Shown here in pieces: positions 17,305 through 25,294 of a DNA stretch of 64,000 bases. The notes beneath the pieces are model-generated. The model was not told the origin of the DNA, searched no databases, and saw only the letters and a list, made by a program, of their open reading frames with translations. The translations under genes were made by a program, and so were the position numbers. The DNA lies in NCBI GenBank assembly GCA_021851785.1, contig JAJZBV010000007.1, positions 1-64,000 of the forward strand, given 5' to 3'. Origin of the DNA: Pseudomonadota bacterium (GTDB taxonomy: Bacteria; Pseudomonadota; Alphaproteobacteria; Acetobacterales; Acetobacteraceae). Numbering within the stretch: the stretch's first letter is position 1; each line of letters opens with the position of its first letter.

Positions 17305-19794
17305 ATGAGTGAAAGCATGGGTGGCGATGGCGCGGTGACGCTCCGCCTCGCCGGCATCGCGAAATCCTATTCCGGCGTCCCGGCGTTGTCGGATGTCGAC
17401 ATCACGTTCCATGCCGGCGAGGTGCATGCCATTCTCGGCGAAAACGGCGCCGGCAAGTCGACCCTGATGAACATCATCGCCGGCGCTCTGCCGCCCGACC
17501 GGGGCGAGATCGAATTCGCCGGGCGCCGCGTCCCCGCCATGACCCCGGAGACCGCGGCGGCGCTCGGGATCGCCATTTCCTATCAGCACCCGGCGGTGCT
17601 GGACGATCTCTCGGTGTTTGAGAACCTGCGCGTCGCGCTGCCCGCGCGCCTGTTCGCCGGGCGCCCGGCGCGCGCGGTGGCGCGGGATATTCTCGCGAGC
17701 ATGGGCCTCGACGTCCCGCTCGGCGCGCGCGGCGAGACGCTGACCGTCGCGCAGAAGCAATTGCTGGAAATCGCCAAGGCGCTCGCGGTCCGGCCGAAAG
17801 TGCTGATCCTCGACGAGCCGACCGCCTCCCTCGACCAGGACGCGACCGACATCCTGTTTCGCCGCATCCGCGAGGTGGTCCGGACAGGTACCCTGGTGAT
17901 CTACATCACCCACCGCATGGCCGAGCTGCGCCAGATCGCGCGCCGCGTGACGGTGCTGCGCGATGGCCGCGTGCAAGGCGGCGCCCTGGTCGATGAGGTC
18001 AGCGATCACGATCTGCTCGGCATGATCGTCGGCCGCGCGCTCGGCGCCACCTTCCCGCCCAAGGCGCCGCCCGGCGCGGCCGAGACGGTGCTGGCGGTGC
18101 AGGGGCTGAGCGGCCGCCGCTTCCATGGCGTCAGCTTCGAGGTCGCGCGCGGCGAGATCCTCGGCGTCGCCGGGGTCGCCGGCAACGGTCAGGCGGAGCT
18201 GATGCGGGCGCTCGCCGGCCGGCACCCGGCGGGCGGGACGGTGATCCTGAACGGGCGGGCGCTCCGGCCGCACGACCTGCTGCGGCGCGCCGCCTTCATG
18301 CCGTCCGACCGGCACGCCGAGGGGTTGGCGGCGGGGCTCTCGGTGCGCGAGAACGCTTCCCTCGCGGCGCTCGCCAAATTCGCGACTGGCGGCCTCGTCA
18401 GCCGCCGCCGCGAGCGCGACGCGGTCGGCGCGGTGTTCGCCACGCTGGCGGTGAAGACCCCTTCGATCGAGGCGCCGGTGCTCGCGCTCTCGGGCGGCAA
18501 CCAGCAGAAAGTGGTGCTGGCTCGCGCCCTGCTCGCGGCGCCGGCGCTGATCGTCGCCGACGAGCCGACCCAGGGCGTCGATGTCGGCGCCCGCGCCGAG
18601 ATCTACCGCATCCTGCGCGAGGTCGCCGCCCGCGGCACGCCGGTGATCGTCAATTCCTCGGACGCCGCCGAACTGGCAGGGCTCTGCGACAGCGTCATCG
18701 TGCTCTCGCGCGGCCAGGTGGTCGCGACCCTGACCGGCACGGAGGTCGCCGAGGCGCGCATCGTCGCCGCCGCCGTCGGCGCCGAGACGCGGGCGGCACT
18801 CGGTGCCCCGCGCGCCGCGCCGGCGAGCCGCTTGCGCCATATCGCGCGGACCGACAACGCGCCGGCGGTGCCGCTCGCGCTGGTGATCGCCGGGTTGGCG
18901 CTCTACGGCTACGGCCAGAATCCCAATTATCTCTCGGCGTTCAATCTCGCCAACATCCTGGCGCTGGCGACCGCGCTCGGCTTCATCGCCCTCGGGCAGA
19001 CGATCCCGCTGCTGCTCGCCGGGATCGATCTTTCGGTCGGGCCGCTGGCCGGGCTGCTCGTCGTCATCGCGTCGTTCTTCGTGACCGAAGGCCAAGGCGT
19101 CGCCGCCATGGCCGCCGGTTTCGCGCTGATGGCAACGGCGGCGCTCGCGGTCGGCGCGATCAATGGCCTCCTCATCCGTTTCGCCAATTTCACCCCGATC
19201 GCGGCGACGCTGGCTATGTATATCGGCTTGCAGGGATGCAGTTTCCTGCTCCGCGACGGGCCCGGGGGCTATATCGCGGGGGACGTGGTCGCGGCCGTCA
19301 ACGCGCAGATCGGGCCGGTGCCGGTCGCCTTCCTCGTGCTGGCGGCGGTGGCGGCGCTGGCCGAGATCGCTCTCCGCCGGACGCGGGCGGGCTGGCAGCT
19401 CCGCGCCGCCGGCTGCGACGAGGACGCGGCGCGCCGGATCGGGGTGCCGGTCACGCGCATCCTCGTGCTCGGCTATATCGGCGCCGCCCTCCTGACCGCG
19501 ATCGGCGCGATCATGCTGATGGCGCAGATCGGCGTCGGCGACCCGCGCCAGGGGATAAACTACACGCTCTCCAGCATCACCGCGGCGGTGCTCGGCGGCA
19601 CCAGTCTCCGGGGCGGGCGCGGCAGCTTCCTCGGGACCGTGCTCGGGGCGCTGTTGCTCACCGAGGTTTTGAATATCGTCTCGTTCCTCGGCCTCACGCA
19701 GACCTACCAATATGTGTTCCAGGGCGCGCTCATCCTGATCGCGGCGGTGGTCTATGCCGCCGTCCGCGGCCGCGATACCGGCGGCGAGGGCTGA
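17305..19794 (+). CDS. Sugar ABC transporter, ATPase-permease fusion (RbsA-RbsC type)
   Basis: 829 residues from the ATG at 17305 (GGACGGGGAT in front); the track start 14 codons earlier is also possible. Residues 1-500 hold two RbsA-like nucleotide-binding domains. The first has GENGAGKST, LTVAQKQLLEIAKAL and LILDEPTASLD. The second has the degenerate P-loop GVAGNGQAEL, LSGGNQQKVVLARALL and IVADEPTQGVDVGA. From about residue 530 a complete RbsC-like permease follows (GFIALGQTIPLLLAGIDLSVGPLAGL ... SITAAVLGGTSLRGGRGSFLGT). These are normally separate proteins. Because the upstream permease is broken, this fused permease could be the only functional membrane part. Confidence 0.92.
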   Translation: MSESMGGDGAVTLRLAGIAKSYSGVPALSDVDITFHAGEVHAILGENGAGKSTLMNIIAGALPPDRGEIEFAGRRVPAMTPETAAALGIAISYQHPAVLDDLSVFENLRVALPARLFAGRPARAVARDILASMGLDVPLGARGETLTVAQKQLLEIAKALAVRPKVLILDEPTASLDQDATDILFRRIREVVRTGTLVIYITHRMAELRQIARRVTVLRDGRVQGGALVDEVSDHDLLGMIVGRALGATFPPKAPPGAAETVLAVQGLSGRRFHGVSFEVARGEILGVAGVAGNGQAELMRALAGRHPAGGTVILNGRALRPHDLLRRAAFMPSDRHAEGLAAGLSVRENASLAALAKFATGGLVSRRRERDAVGAVFATLAVKTPSIEAPVLALSGGNQQKVVLARALLAAPALIVADEPTQGVDVGARAEIYRILREVAARGTPVIVNSSDAAELAGLCDSVIVLSRGQVVATLTGTEVAEARIVAAAVGAETRAALGAPRAAPASRLRHIARTDNAPAVPLALVIAGLALYGYGQNPNYLSAFNLANILALATALGFIALGQTIPLLLAGIDLSVGPLAGLLVVIASFFVTEGQGVAAMAAGFALMATAALAVGAINGLLIRFANFTPIAATLAMYIGLQGCSFLLRDGPGGYIAGDVVAAVNAQIGPVPVAFLVLAAVAALAEIALRRTRAGWQLRAAGCDEDAARRIGVPVTRILVLGYIGAALLTAIGAIMLMAQIGVGDPRQGINYTLSSITAAVLGGTSLRGGRGSFLGTVLGALLLTEVLNIVSFLGLTQTYQYVFQGALILIAAVVYAAVRGRDTGGEG

Positions 19795-21531
19795 TCACGC
19801 GGCCGGATTTTCGCGCATCGCGGCGCGCTCGCGAATGACGCGGTAAGCGGCGGCCTCGGCATCGGCGAGCGCGCGCTTCGGCGGCTTGCCCTCGAACACC
19901 GCGGCGAAGACCTCGCCGCCGAGAATGCGCTCGATTTCGACATATTCCGCAACCGGCGGGCGCGACCAGGTGTTCAGCTCGTTCCGCCGCGCCATCCGGT
20001 CGACGAAGCTCACGATCGGCGAGGAGGCCAGCGCCTCGGGGTCGGCGCACACCGAAAAGCGTGGCGCGACCGGAAAACCGTTCTTCACATGCGCCTTCAT
20101 CGCCTCGGGCGAGGCCATCCAGGCGATGGCGTTGAGGATCTCCTGCCGGCGCTCGGCGGGCACATAGGCCGGGATGGTGAGCAGGAAGCCGCCCACCGGC
20201 GCCGTCACCTGCCGCCCCTTGAGGACCGGCGGCGTGAGATACGCGACCCGCCGCCTGACCTTGGAACTCAGCTCATGCTCGAGCCGCGCCGCGCGCATGG
20301 TCCAGGCATAGCTCATCGCCGCGTGACCCGACATGAAGCATTCGAGGTTGCGGTCGGCGTCGAACGTCGCGACCCCGGGCGGCGACACCTCGGCGAGGGC
20401 GCGCATGTAGTCCAGCGCCGCCAGGCCCTCGGCGCTGTCGATGCGGAGACGGAGATTGCTCGTGTCGAAACCGTCCAGCCAGTTTTCGCTCTTGCGCGGG
20501 ATCTCGATCACCGAGCCCTGCGACGAGGCCATGAAGAACATGAAGGCGTGGGCGATGGTCATCCCCCGCGCGCCGTTCCACGAGATGCCGTATTGCTCGC
20601 GCTCGGGCCGGTGCAGCGCGCGGGCGGCGGCGATGGTCTCGTCGAAGCTGCGCGGATAGGCGAGCGCCGCGTCCTCGAACAGGTCACGCCTGGCGGTGAG
20701 GATCTCCACCGTGCAGTAGATCGGAATGCCGTATTGCCGCCCTTTCCACCGCCCGGTGCCCCAGACCGAGGGGTGGAAATCGAGCGGATTGATCGGTGCC
20801 CGCGCCAGCGCCTCGTCGAGCGGCGCGAGCAGCCCGGCATCGGCGAAGCCGCCGAGCCAGGGCATGTTCACCGCGACCACCGCATAGGCGGTGGCGGGGT
20901 CGCGGAGCGCGATCTTCGCCTGTTCGTAAAGCTCGGGCAGATGGCGCAGATCGAAGCTGCTCTTGCGGCCGATATCGTTGCGGAAATCCGACCACATATT
21001 GCGCATCGAGACGAAATAATTGTCGTCATGCAGCAGGAAGCGGAGATTGCGCAGCGCCGCCGAGCTGATATCGCCGCCCTGAACCGGGGCGATGATATGC
21101 GCCGCGAAGTAGGAGCCGCCGAAATAATACTCCTCGGTTTCGGAGCCCGAGCGCAGGCCGAAAATCTTGGCCAGATGCGCCTTCACCGCCGTCGCGTAGT
21201 CGATGAAATCCGCGATCAATCGTTCGCTGGGGGCGAGGAGCGTCGTCTTGTGCCTCGGCCCGCGCGGCACCCGGACGATCAGCCCGTCCGCGAGCATCCG
21301 CGCGACCAGCCGGTTGCCGGTGCCCCAACTGGCCTGCGACAATTCGATCAGCGTAGACATATCGACCGGGCGCTGCTGCAAATGGCTGTCCACCAGCTCC
21401 AGCACCACGTTCCAGGTGATGTCCGGCTTCGCGCCGGGGATGCCGGCATCGAAGGGCTGGCGGATCTTGCGCAGGAAGTCGATCACCCGCGAGAGTTCAT
21501 GGTCCGAAAGCTTTCGCGTCGGTGCTGTCAT
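19795..21531 (-). CDS. Winged-helix regulator fused to a solute-binding-protein domain
   Basis: 578 residues without a signal peptide. Residues 1-110 look like a MarR/GntR-type winged helix (ITWNVVLELVDSHLQQRPVDMSTLIELSQASWGTGNRLVARMLADGLIVRVPRG). From about residue 175 the protein resembles a family 1 (MalE-like) extracellular solute-binding protein: VAVNMPWLGGFADAGLLAPLDEAL, YGIPIYCTVEILTARRDLFED, SFDETIAAARAL, FMSGHAAMSYAW, PVGGFLLTIPAYVPAERRQEILNAIAWMASPEAMKAHV. It is convergent with the ABC transporter operon (the stops are about 1 base apart). A cytoplasmic ligand-sensing regulator of the flanking operons is the simplest reading; the target sites are inferred only. Confidence 0.8.
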   Translation of the reverse strand: MTAPTRKLSDHELSRVIDFLRKIRQPFDAGIPGAKPDITWNVVLELVDSHLQQRPVDMSTLIELSQASWGTGNRLVARMLADGLIVRVPRGPRHKTTLLAPSERLIADFIDYATAVKAHLAKIFGLRSGSETEEYYFGGSYFAAHIIAPVQGGDISSAALRNLRFLLHDDNYFVSMRNMWSDFRNDIGRKSSFDLRHLPELYEQAKIALRDPATAYAVVAVNMPWLGGFADAGLLAPLDEALARAPINPLDFHPSVWGTGRWKGRQYGIPIYCTVEILTARRDLFEDAALAYPRSFDETIAAARALHRPEREQYGISWNGARGMTIAHAFMFFMASSQGSVIEIPRKSENWLDGFDTSNLRLRIDSAEGLAALDYMRALAEVSPPGVATFDADRNLECFMSGHAAMSYAWTMRAARLEHELSSKVRRRVAYLTPPVLKGRQVTAPVGGFLLTIPAYVPAERRQEILNAIAWMASPEAMKAHVKNGFPVAPRFSVCADPEALASSPIVSFVDRMARRNELNTWSRPPVAEYVEIERILGGEVFAAVFEGKPPKRALADAEAAAYRVIRERAAMRENPAA

Positions 21532-21553
21532 GCCCGTCCCTCGGCGCCGCGCG

Positions 21554-21605
21554 TCAGGCGTTGCTCCCTCAGGCGTTGCTCCCTCAGGCGTTGCTCCCTC
21601 AGGCG
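21554..21605. repeat. 15-bp tandem repeat, three copies
   Basis: TCAGGCGTTGCTCCC occurs three times head to tail (21554-21598), followed by a partial TCAGGCG. The last partial copy contains the stop codon of the minus-strand dehydrogenase gene at 21599. Between two minus-strand genes it lengthens the spacer only. Confidence 0.9.
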
Positions 21606-22516
21606 CCGGCTTCGAGCCCGTAGCTTACCCGCATCCAGCCGACGAGGGCAAAGAAGTCCTGCTCGGCATAGCCGACATTGGCCGCCGCGGTATATTGCTG
21701 CAGGATCAGGCTCACCGCCGGCATCGGCACCCGCCGCGCCCGTCCGGCCTCGGTGATCAGGGTAAAATCCTTGATCATCTGCGCGACCGAGAAGGCGGGG
21801 CTGAAATCGTGCTGGGCGATCATCTCCTGCTTGTAGCGGATGAGCGGCGAGGCGACGGCGCTTTCGGCGATCACCGCCATCATCTGGGCGTCATCGAGCC
21901 CGCCGGTCGCGCCCAGCGCCAGCGCCTCGCCGAGGATCGACGAGGTCGCCCCGACCAGGGTGTTGAGCACCAGCTTCATGTAGCGCGCCTCCTCTCCCGC
22001 CCCGAGATGGAATTTGCGCGCAGCCAGCAGGTCGAGAAACGGCGCCGCCCGCTCCCACGCCGGCTGATCGCCGGAAGCGAGCGCGGTCAGCGTCCCGGCC
22101 CGCGCGAGAGCGGTGCTGCCCGAGATCGGACAGCGCAGATAGAAGACGCCGCGGCGCGCGAGATCGGCGCCCACCCGCGCCGACACCGCCGGCGACACGG
22201 TGCTCATCTCGACCAGCACCGCGCCGGCGGCGATCTGGCCGAGGAAGCCCCCCTGCTCGCCGCCGCCCTGGATCACCTCGGCCAGCACCGCGTCGTCGGG
22301 GATGGTCGAGAAGATCAGCCCGCAGCGCGCCGCCAGTTCCCCCGGCGTCGCCGCGACATGCGCCCCGCGCGCAACCAGGCTCGCCCGGTTCTCGGCGACC
22401 GGGTCGCAGAGGGTCAGCCGATGCCCGGCCTCGATCAGCCGCGTCGCCATCGGGTTGCCCATCTTGCCGACGCCGATCCAGCCGATACCATCCTGGATGC
22501 CACGCGCGTTTGCCAC
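21599..22516 (-). CDS. NAD(P)-dependent beta-hydroxyacid dehydrogenase (3-hydroxyisobutyrate dehydrogenase family)
   Basis: 305 residues. N-terminal Rossmann motif IGWIGVGKMGNPMATRLIEAGHRLTLCD, substrate-binding CPISGSTALARAGTLTALASGD, and the catalytic lysine in ARYMKLVLNTLVGATSS. This family includes 3-hydroxyisobutyrate, tartronate semialdehyde (GarR) and 6-phosphogluconate-like dehydrogenases. The substrate is not fixed by sequence alone. It is divergent from the dehydrogenase-dioxygenase operon across a 238-bp promoter region. Together with the regulator downstream it probably belongs to the same catabolic locus. Confidence 0.88.
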   Translation of the reverse strand: MANARGIQDGIGWIGVGKMGNPMATRLIEAGHRLTLCDPVAENRASLVARGAHVAATPGELAARCGLIFSTIPDDAVLAEVIQGGGEQGGFLGQIAAGAVLVEMSTVSPAVSARVGADLARRGVFYLRCPISGSTALARAGTLTALASGDQPAWERAAPFLDLLAARKFHLGAGEEARYMKLVLNTLVGATSSILGEALALGATGGLDDAQMMAVIAESAVASPLIRYKQEMIAQHDFSPAFSVAQMIKDFTLITEAGRARRVPMPAVSLILQQYTAAANVGYAEQDFFALVGWMRVSYGLEAGA

Positions 22517-22588
22517 CTCGATCTCCCCGTGAGTGCCGCACCGGGGAACACCATACCGGCGCGGCCCACCCCCGGTAGCGGCGGAATC

Positions 22589-22642
22589 ATCCGAATTGGA
22601 TGAAATCCGCGGCGCGGCGCGGGCGGGCCTCTGCTAGTCTTG
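22589..22642 (+). promoter_or_regulatory. Putative operator plus extended -10 promoter (copy 2)
   Basis: ATCCGAATTGGAT (imperfect palindrome) followed 42 bases later by CTGCTAGTCTTGG. It matches the pair at 11837-11890 in sequence and spacing. It lies between the divergent beta-hydroxyacid dehydrogenase and the zinc-dehydrogenase operon, about 110 bases before the latter's start codon. It is a candidate site for the wHTH-SBP regulator. Confidence 0.5.
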
Positions 22643-22754
22643 GCCGCTATGACGGTGTCCCGACGGGAGGCGGGCGCCGCGCCCGGGCTTTCGCCATCCC
22701 TCCCGCAACCGCCGCCAGGCCACAGCGGCCACCGGCCGAGCCGAGGAGGATACG

Positions 22755-23822
22755 ATGAGAGCCGTCCGTTTCCACGCCGCCCGCGACGTCCGCGTCGACG
22801 ACGTCGCGCCGCCGGCGGAGACTCTCGCCCCCGACGAGGTTCTGGTCGCGCCGTTCTGCGCCGGCATCTGCGGCACCGACCTGCACGAATACGTCGCCGG
22901 CCCGATCGTCACCCCGGCGACCCCGCATGTCTTCACCGGCGCCACCAACCCGCAGATCCTCGGCCATGAGTTCTCGGCGCGGGTCATGAAGGTGGGCGAT
23001 GCGGTCGGCCACGTGAAGCCCGGCGACCGTATCTCGGTCCAGCCGCTCGTCTTCCCGCGCGACGATTATTACGGCAAGCGCGGGCTCTATCATCTCTCGC
23101 CGAAGATGGGCTGCGTCGGGCTGAGCTGGGCCTGGGGCGGGATGACGGCGCGGGCGGTGATCAAGGATTACAACGCCCAGCCGATTCCGGACGCGCTGAG
23201 CGACGAGCAGGGCGCGATGATCGAGCCGGCGGCGGTCGCCATGTATGGCATCGATCGCGGCGGGGTGCAGGCGGGATCGACGGTGCTGGTCTCCGGCGCC
23301 GGGCCGATCGGCGCGCTCGCGGTGCTGGCGGCGCGGGCGGCGGGGGCGGCGCTGATCATCGTCGCCGAGCCGAACCCGAACCGGCGGCGGCTCCTCGCAG
23401 AGATCGCGCCCTATGCGGTGCTGGTGGATCCGAAAGCCGAGAACCTGATGGCGGTCGTCGGGGATCTGACGGAAGAGGGCGTCGGCGTCGATGTCGCGCT
23501 CGAATGCGTCGGTCTCGAAGCCTCGCTGAACGCCTGCGCGGCGGCGGTGCGCAGGCAGGGCAAGGTCGTGCAGGTCGGCCTGCACATCAAGCGCGCCAGC
23601 ATCGATGCGATGCAATGGGCGCTGAAGGACATTACCGTGGAGGCGACTTGGTGCTATCCGGTGCAGGTCTGGCCGCGGATCGCCCGCCTCATCGCCTCCG
23701 GCGCCTTTCCGGTGGAAAAAGTCATCACCGCGCGGATCGACGCCGCCGACGTGGTGGCGAAGGGGTTCGAGGCGCTGCTCGACCCGGCCGGCAACCACTT
23801 GAAGATCGTCGTCCGCACGTGA
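22755..23822 (+). CDS. Zinc-dependent medium-chain alcohol dehydrogenase (2,3-butanediol dehydrogenase-like)
   Basis: 355 residues. Catalytic-zinc motif GICGTDLHEYVAGP gives Cys39, and LGHEFSARV gives His72-Glu73. The coenzyme domain has VLVSGAGPIGALAVLAARAAGA, and VAEPNPNRR suggests NAD. The CGTDLHEY...GHEFSG pattern is typical of butanediol/sorbitol dehydrogenase-like enzymes; the four-cysteine structural zinc loop is not evident. A strong GAGGAGGATACG site precedes the ATG. It is the first gene of an operon continuing into the dioxygenase 54 bases downstream. It probably oxidises a secondary alcohol in the pathway. Confidence 0.9.
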   Translation: MRAVRFHAARDVRVDDVAPPAETLAPDEVLVAPFCAGICGTDLHEYVAGPIVTPATPHVFTGATNPQILGHEFSARVMKVGDAVGHVKPGDRISVQPLVFPRDDYYGKRGLYHLSPKMGCVGLSWAWGGMTARAVIKDYNAQPIPDALSDEQGAMIEPAAVAMYGIDRGGVQAGSTVLVSGAGPIGALAVLAARAAGAALIIVAEPNPNRRRLLAEIAPYAVLVDPKAENLMAVVGDLTEEGVGVDVALECVGLEASLNACAAAVRRQGKVVQVGLHIKRASIDAMQWALKDITVEATWCYPVQVWPRIARLIASGAFPVEKVITARIDAADVVAKGFEALLDPAGNHLKIVVRT

Positions 23823-23876
23823 GGGCATCCGGCGTCGGGCCGGGCATGAGGTCAGGTCGGGCATGAGGAGGAGACC

Positions 23877-24719
23877 ATGAGCCGCTATTTCACCGAGGCG
23901 AATTCGGACGAGATCGTCAACGCCCGCATGGGCGAGGCCGTCCCTCCGCGCCTGCGCCAGGTGATGGCGGCGCTGGTCCGCCACCTCCACGCCTTCGCCA
24001 AGGAGGTCGAACTGACCGAGGCGGAATGGGCGTTCGGCATCGATTTCCTGACCAAGGCCGGCCAGATGTGCAGCGAGGAGCGGCAGGAATTCATCCTGCT
24101 CTCCGACGTGCTCGGCCTCTCGATGCTGGTCGATGCGATCAACCACCGCCGCCCGGCGGGGGCGACCGAAAACACCGTCCTCGGCCCGTTCCACGTCGCC
24201 GGCGCGCCGCTCCGGGCGATGGGCGAGCGGATCACGCTCGATGGCCAGGGCGAGACCTGTCTCTATACCGGCCGCGTCGTCGACCTCCGTGATGCGCCGA
24301 TCGCGGGCGCGCGGATCGACGTGTGGTCGGACAACGCGGAGGGGTTTTATTCCGTCCAGCAGCCCGGCCTCCAGGACAAGTGGAACAACCGCGGCGTTTT
24401 CGTGACCGGGGCGGACGGCAAATACGACTTCATCGGCATCAAGCCGGTGAGCTACCCGATCCCGGATGACGGGCCGGTGGGCAAGATGCTGGCCGCCCTC
24501 GGCCGTCACCCGAAGCGGCCCGCGCACATGCATTTCATGATCACCGCGCCGGGCTATCAGCGTCTGGTCACCCACACCTTCGTCGGCGACGATCCCTGGC
24601 TCGACTCCGATGCCGTGTTAGGCGTGAAGGCGACGCTGATCGCCCCCTTCGAGCCCGCCGAGGACGGGCGCACAAGCTGGCGTTCCCCCTTCGACTTCGT
24701 CCTCACCCCGAGCGGCTGA
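23877..24719 (+). CDS. Intradiol ring-cleavage dioxygenase (hydroxyquinol/catechol 1,2-dioxygenase type)
   Basis: 280 residues. The N-terminal dimerisation helices (IVNARMGEAVPPRLRQVMAALVRHLHAFAKEV) precede the dioxygenase domain. Expected Fe(III) ligands are visible: Tyr158 (NAEGFYSV), Tyr193 (PVSYPIP), and His217 and His219 (RPAHMHF). GRVVDLRDAPIAGARIDVWSDNAEG and GRHPKRPAHMHFMITAPGYQ resemble hydroxyquinol 1,2-dioxygenase more than classic CatA. It opens hydroxylated aromatic rings between the two hydroxyls. A 3' fragment of a close paralogue survives at 14645-14725. GAGGAGGAGACC precedes the ATG. Confidence 0.93.
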   Translation: MSRYFTEANSDEIVNARMGEAVPPRLRQVMAALVRHLHAFAKEVELTEAEWAFGIDFLTKAGQMCSEERQEFILLSDVLGLSMLVDAINHRRPAGATENTVLGPFHVAGAPLRAMGERITLDGQGETCLYTGRVVDLRDAPIAGARIDVWSDNAEGFYSVQQPGLQDKWNNRGVFVTGADGKYDFIGIKPVSYPIPDDGPVGKMLAALGRHPKRPAHMHFMITAPGYQRLVTHTFVGDDPWLDSDAVLGVKATLIAPFEPAEDGRTSWRSPFDFVLTPSG

Positions 24720-24778
24720 GCGCGGGCGGCTGATCCCCAGCGGCTGAGCGCGGGCGGCTGAGCGCGGGCGGGCGCTTG
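24711..24778. repeat. Short tandem duplications at the dioxygenase stop codon
   Basis: GCGGCTGAGCGCGG-type units (AGCGGCTGAGCGCGGGCGGCTGA) repeat imperfectly three to four times, starting at the dioxygenase stop codon and extending the spacer to the next gene. No coding role. Confidence 0.7.
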
Positions 24779-24836
24779 CCGGGCCGGGCCGGCTCGGGCA
24801 GGATCGGGGGAGAAAAAAACCGGAGGAGAACGAACC

Positions 24837-25262
24837 ATGCCGACGCATCAGGGTGCCTGTTTCTGCGGCGCCGTCGCGATCGAGGTCAGCGGCGAGCCCG
24901 AGGGCATGGGCTTCTGCCATTGCCGCTCCTGCCGCTCCTGGTCGGGCGGGCCGGTCAACGCCTTCAGCCTGTGGAAGCCGGAGGCCGTGCGGGTGACCAA
25001 AGGCGAGGAACATATCGCGAGCTTCGCCAAGACGCCGATGAGCGAGCGCAAATTCTGCGCCCTCTGCGGCGGCCATCTGATGACCAACCACCCATCGCTC
25101 GGCCTCGTCGATGTCTTCTCGGCGACGATCCCGAGCCTCGACCACCAGCCGGCGCTGCACGTCAATTATCGCGAGACGGTGCTCCACCTCCATGACGGGC
25201 TGCCGAAATTCGCCGATTTCCCGGCGGCCTTCGGGGGTTCGGGGGAAATGCTGCCCGAGTGA
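24837..25262 (+). CDS. GFA-family protein (glutathione-dependent formaldehyde-activating-like)
   Basis: 141 residues with the Zn-binding Cys pattern of the GFA/CENP-V fold: GACFCGAVAIEV, FCHCRSCRSWSG and KFCALCGGHLMTNHP. The founding member forms S-hydroxymethylglutathione, but most homologues are of unknown function. A CGGAGGAGAACG site lies upstream. It is in the dioxygenase operon; the next gene's ribosome site begins about 20 bases after its stop. Its role in this pathway cannot be told from the sequence. Confidence 0.9.
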   Translation: MPTHQGACFCGAVAIEVSGEPEGMGFCHCRSCRSWSGGPVNAFSLWKPEAVRVTKGEEHIASFAKTPMSERKFCALCGGHLMTNHPSLGLVDVFSATIPSLDHQPALHVNYRETVLHLHDGLPKFADFPAAFGGSGEMLPE

Positions 25263-25294
25263 GCGGATGGCCGGGCGGAACGCGGAGGAAGCGC

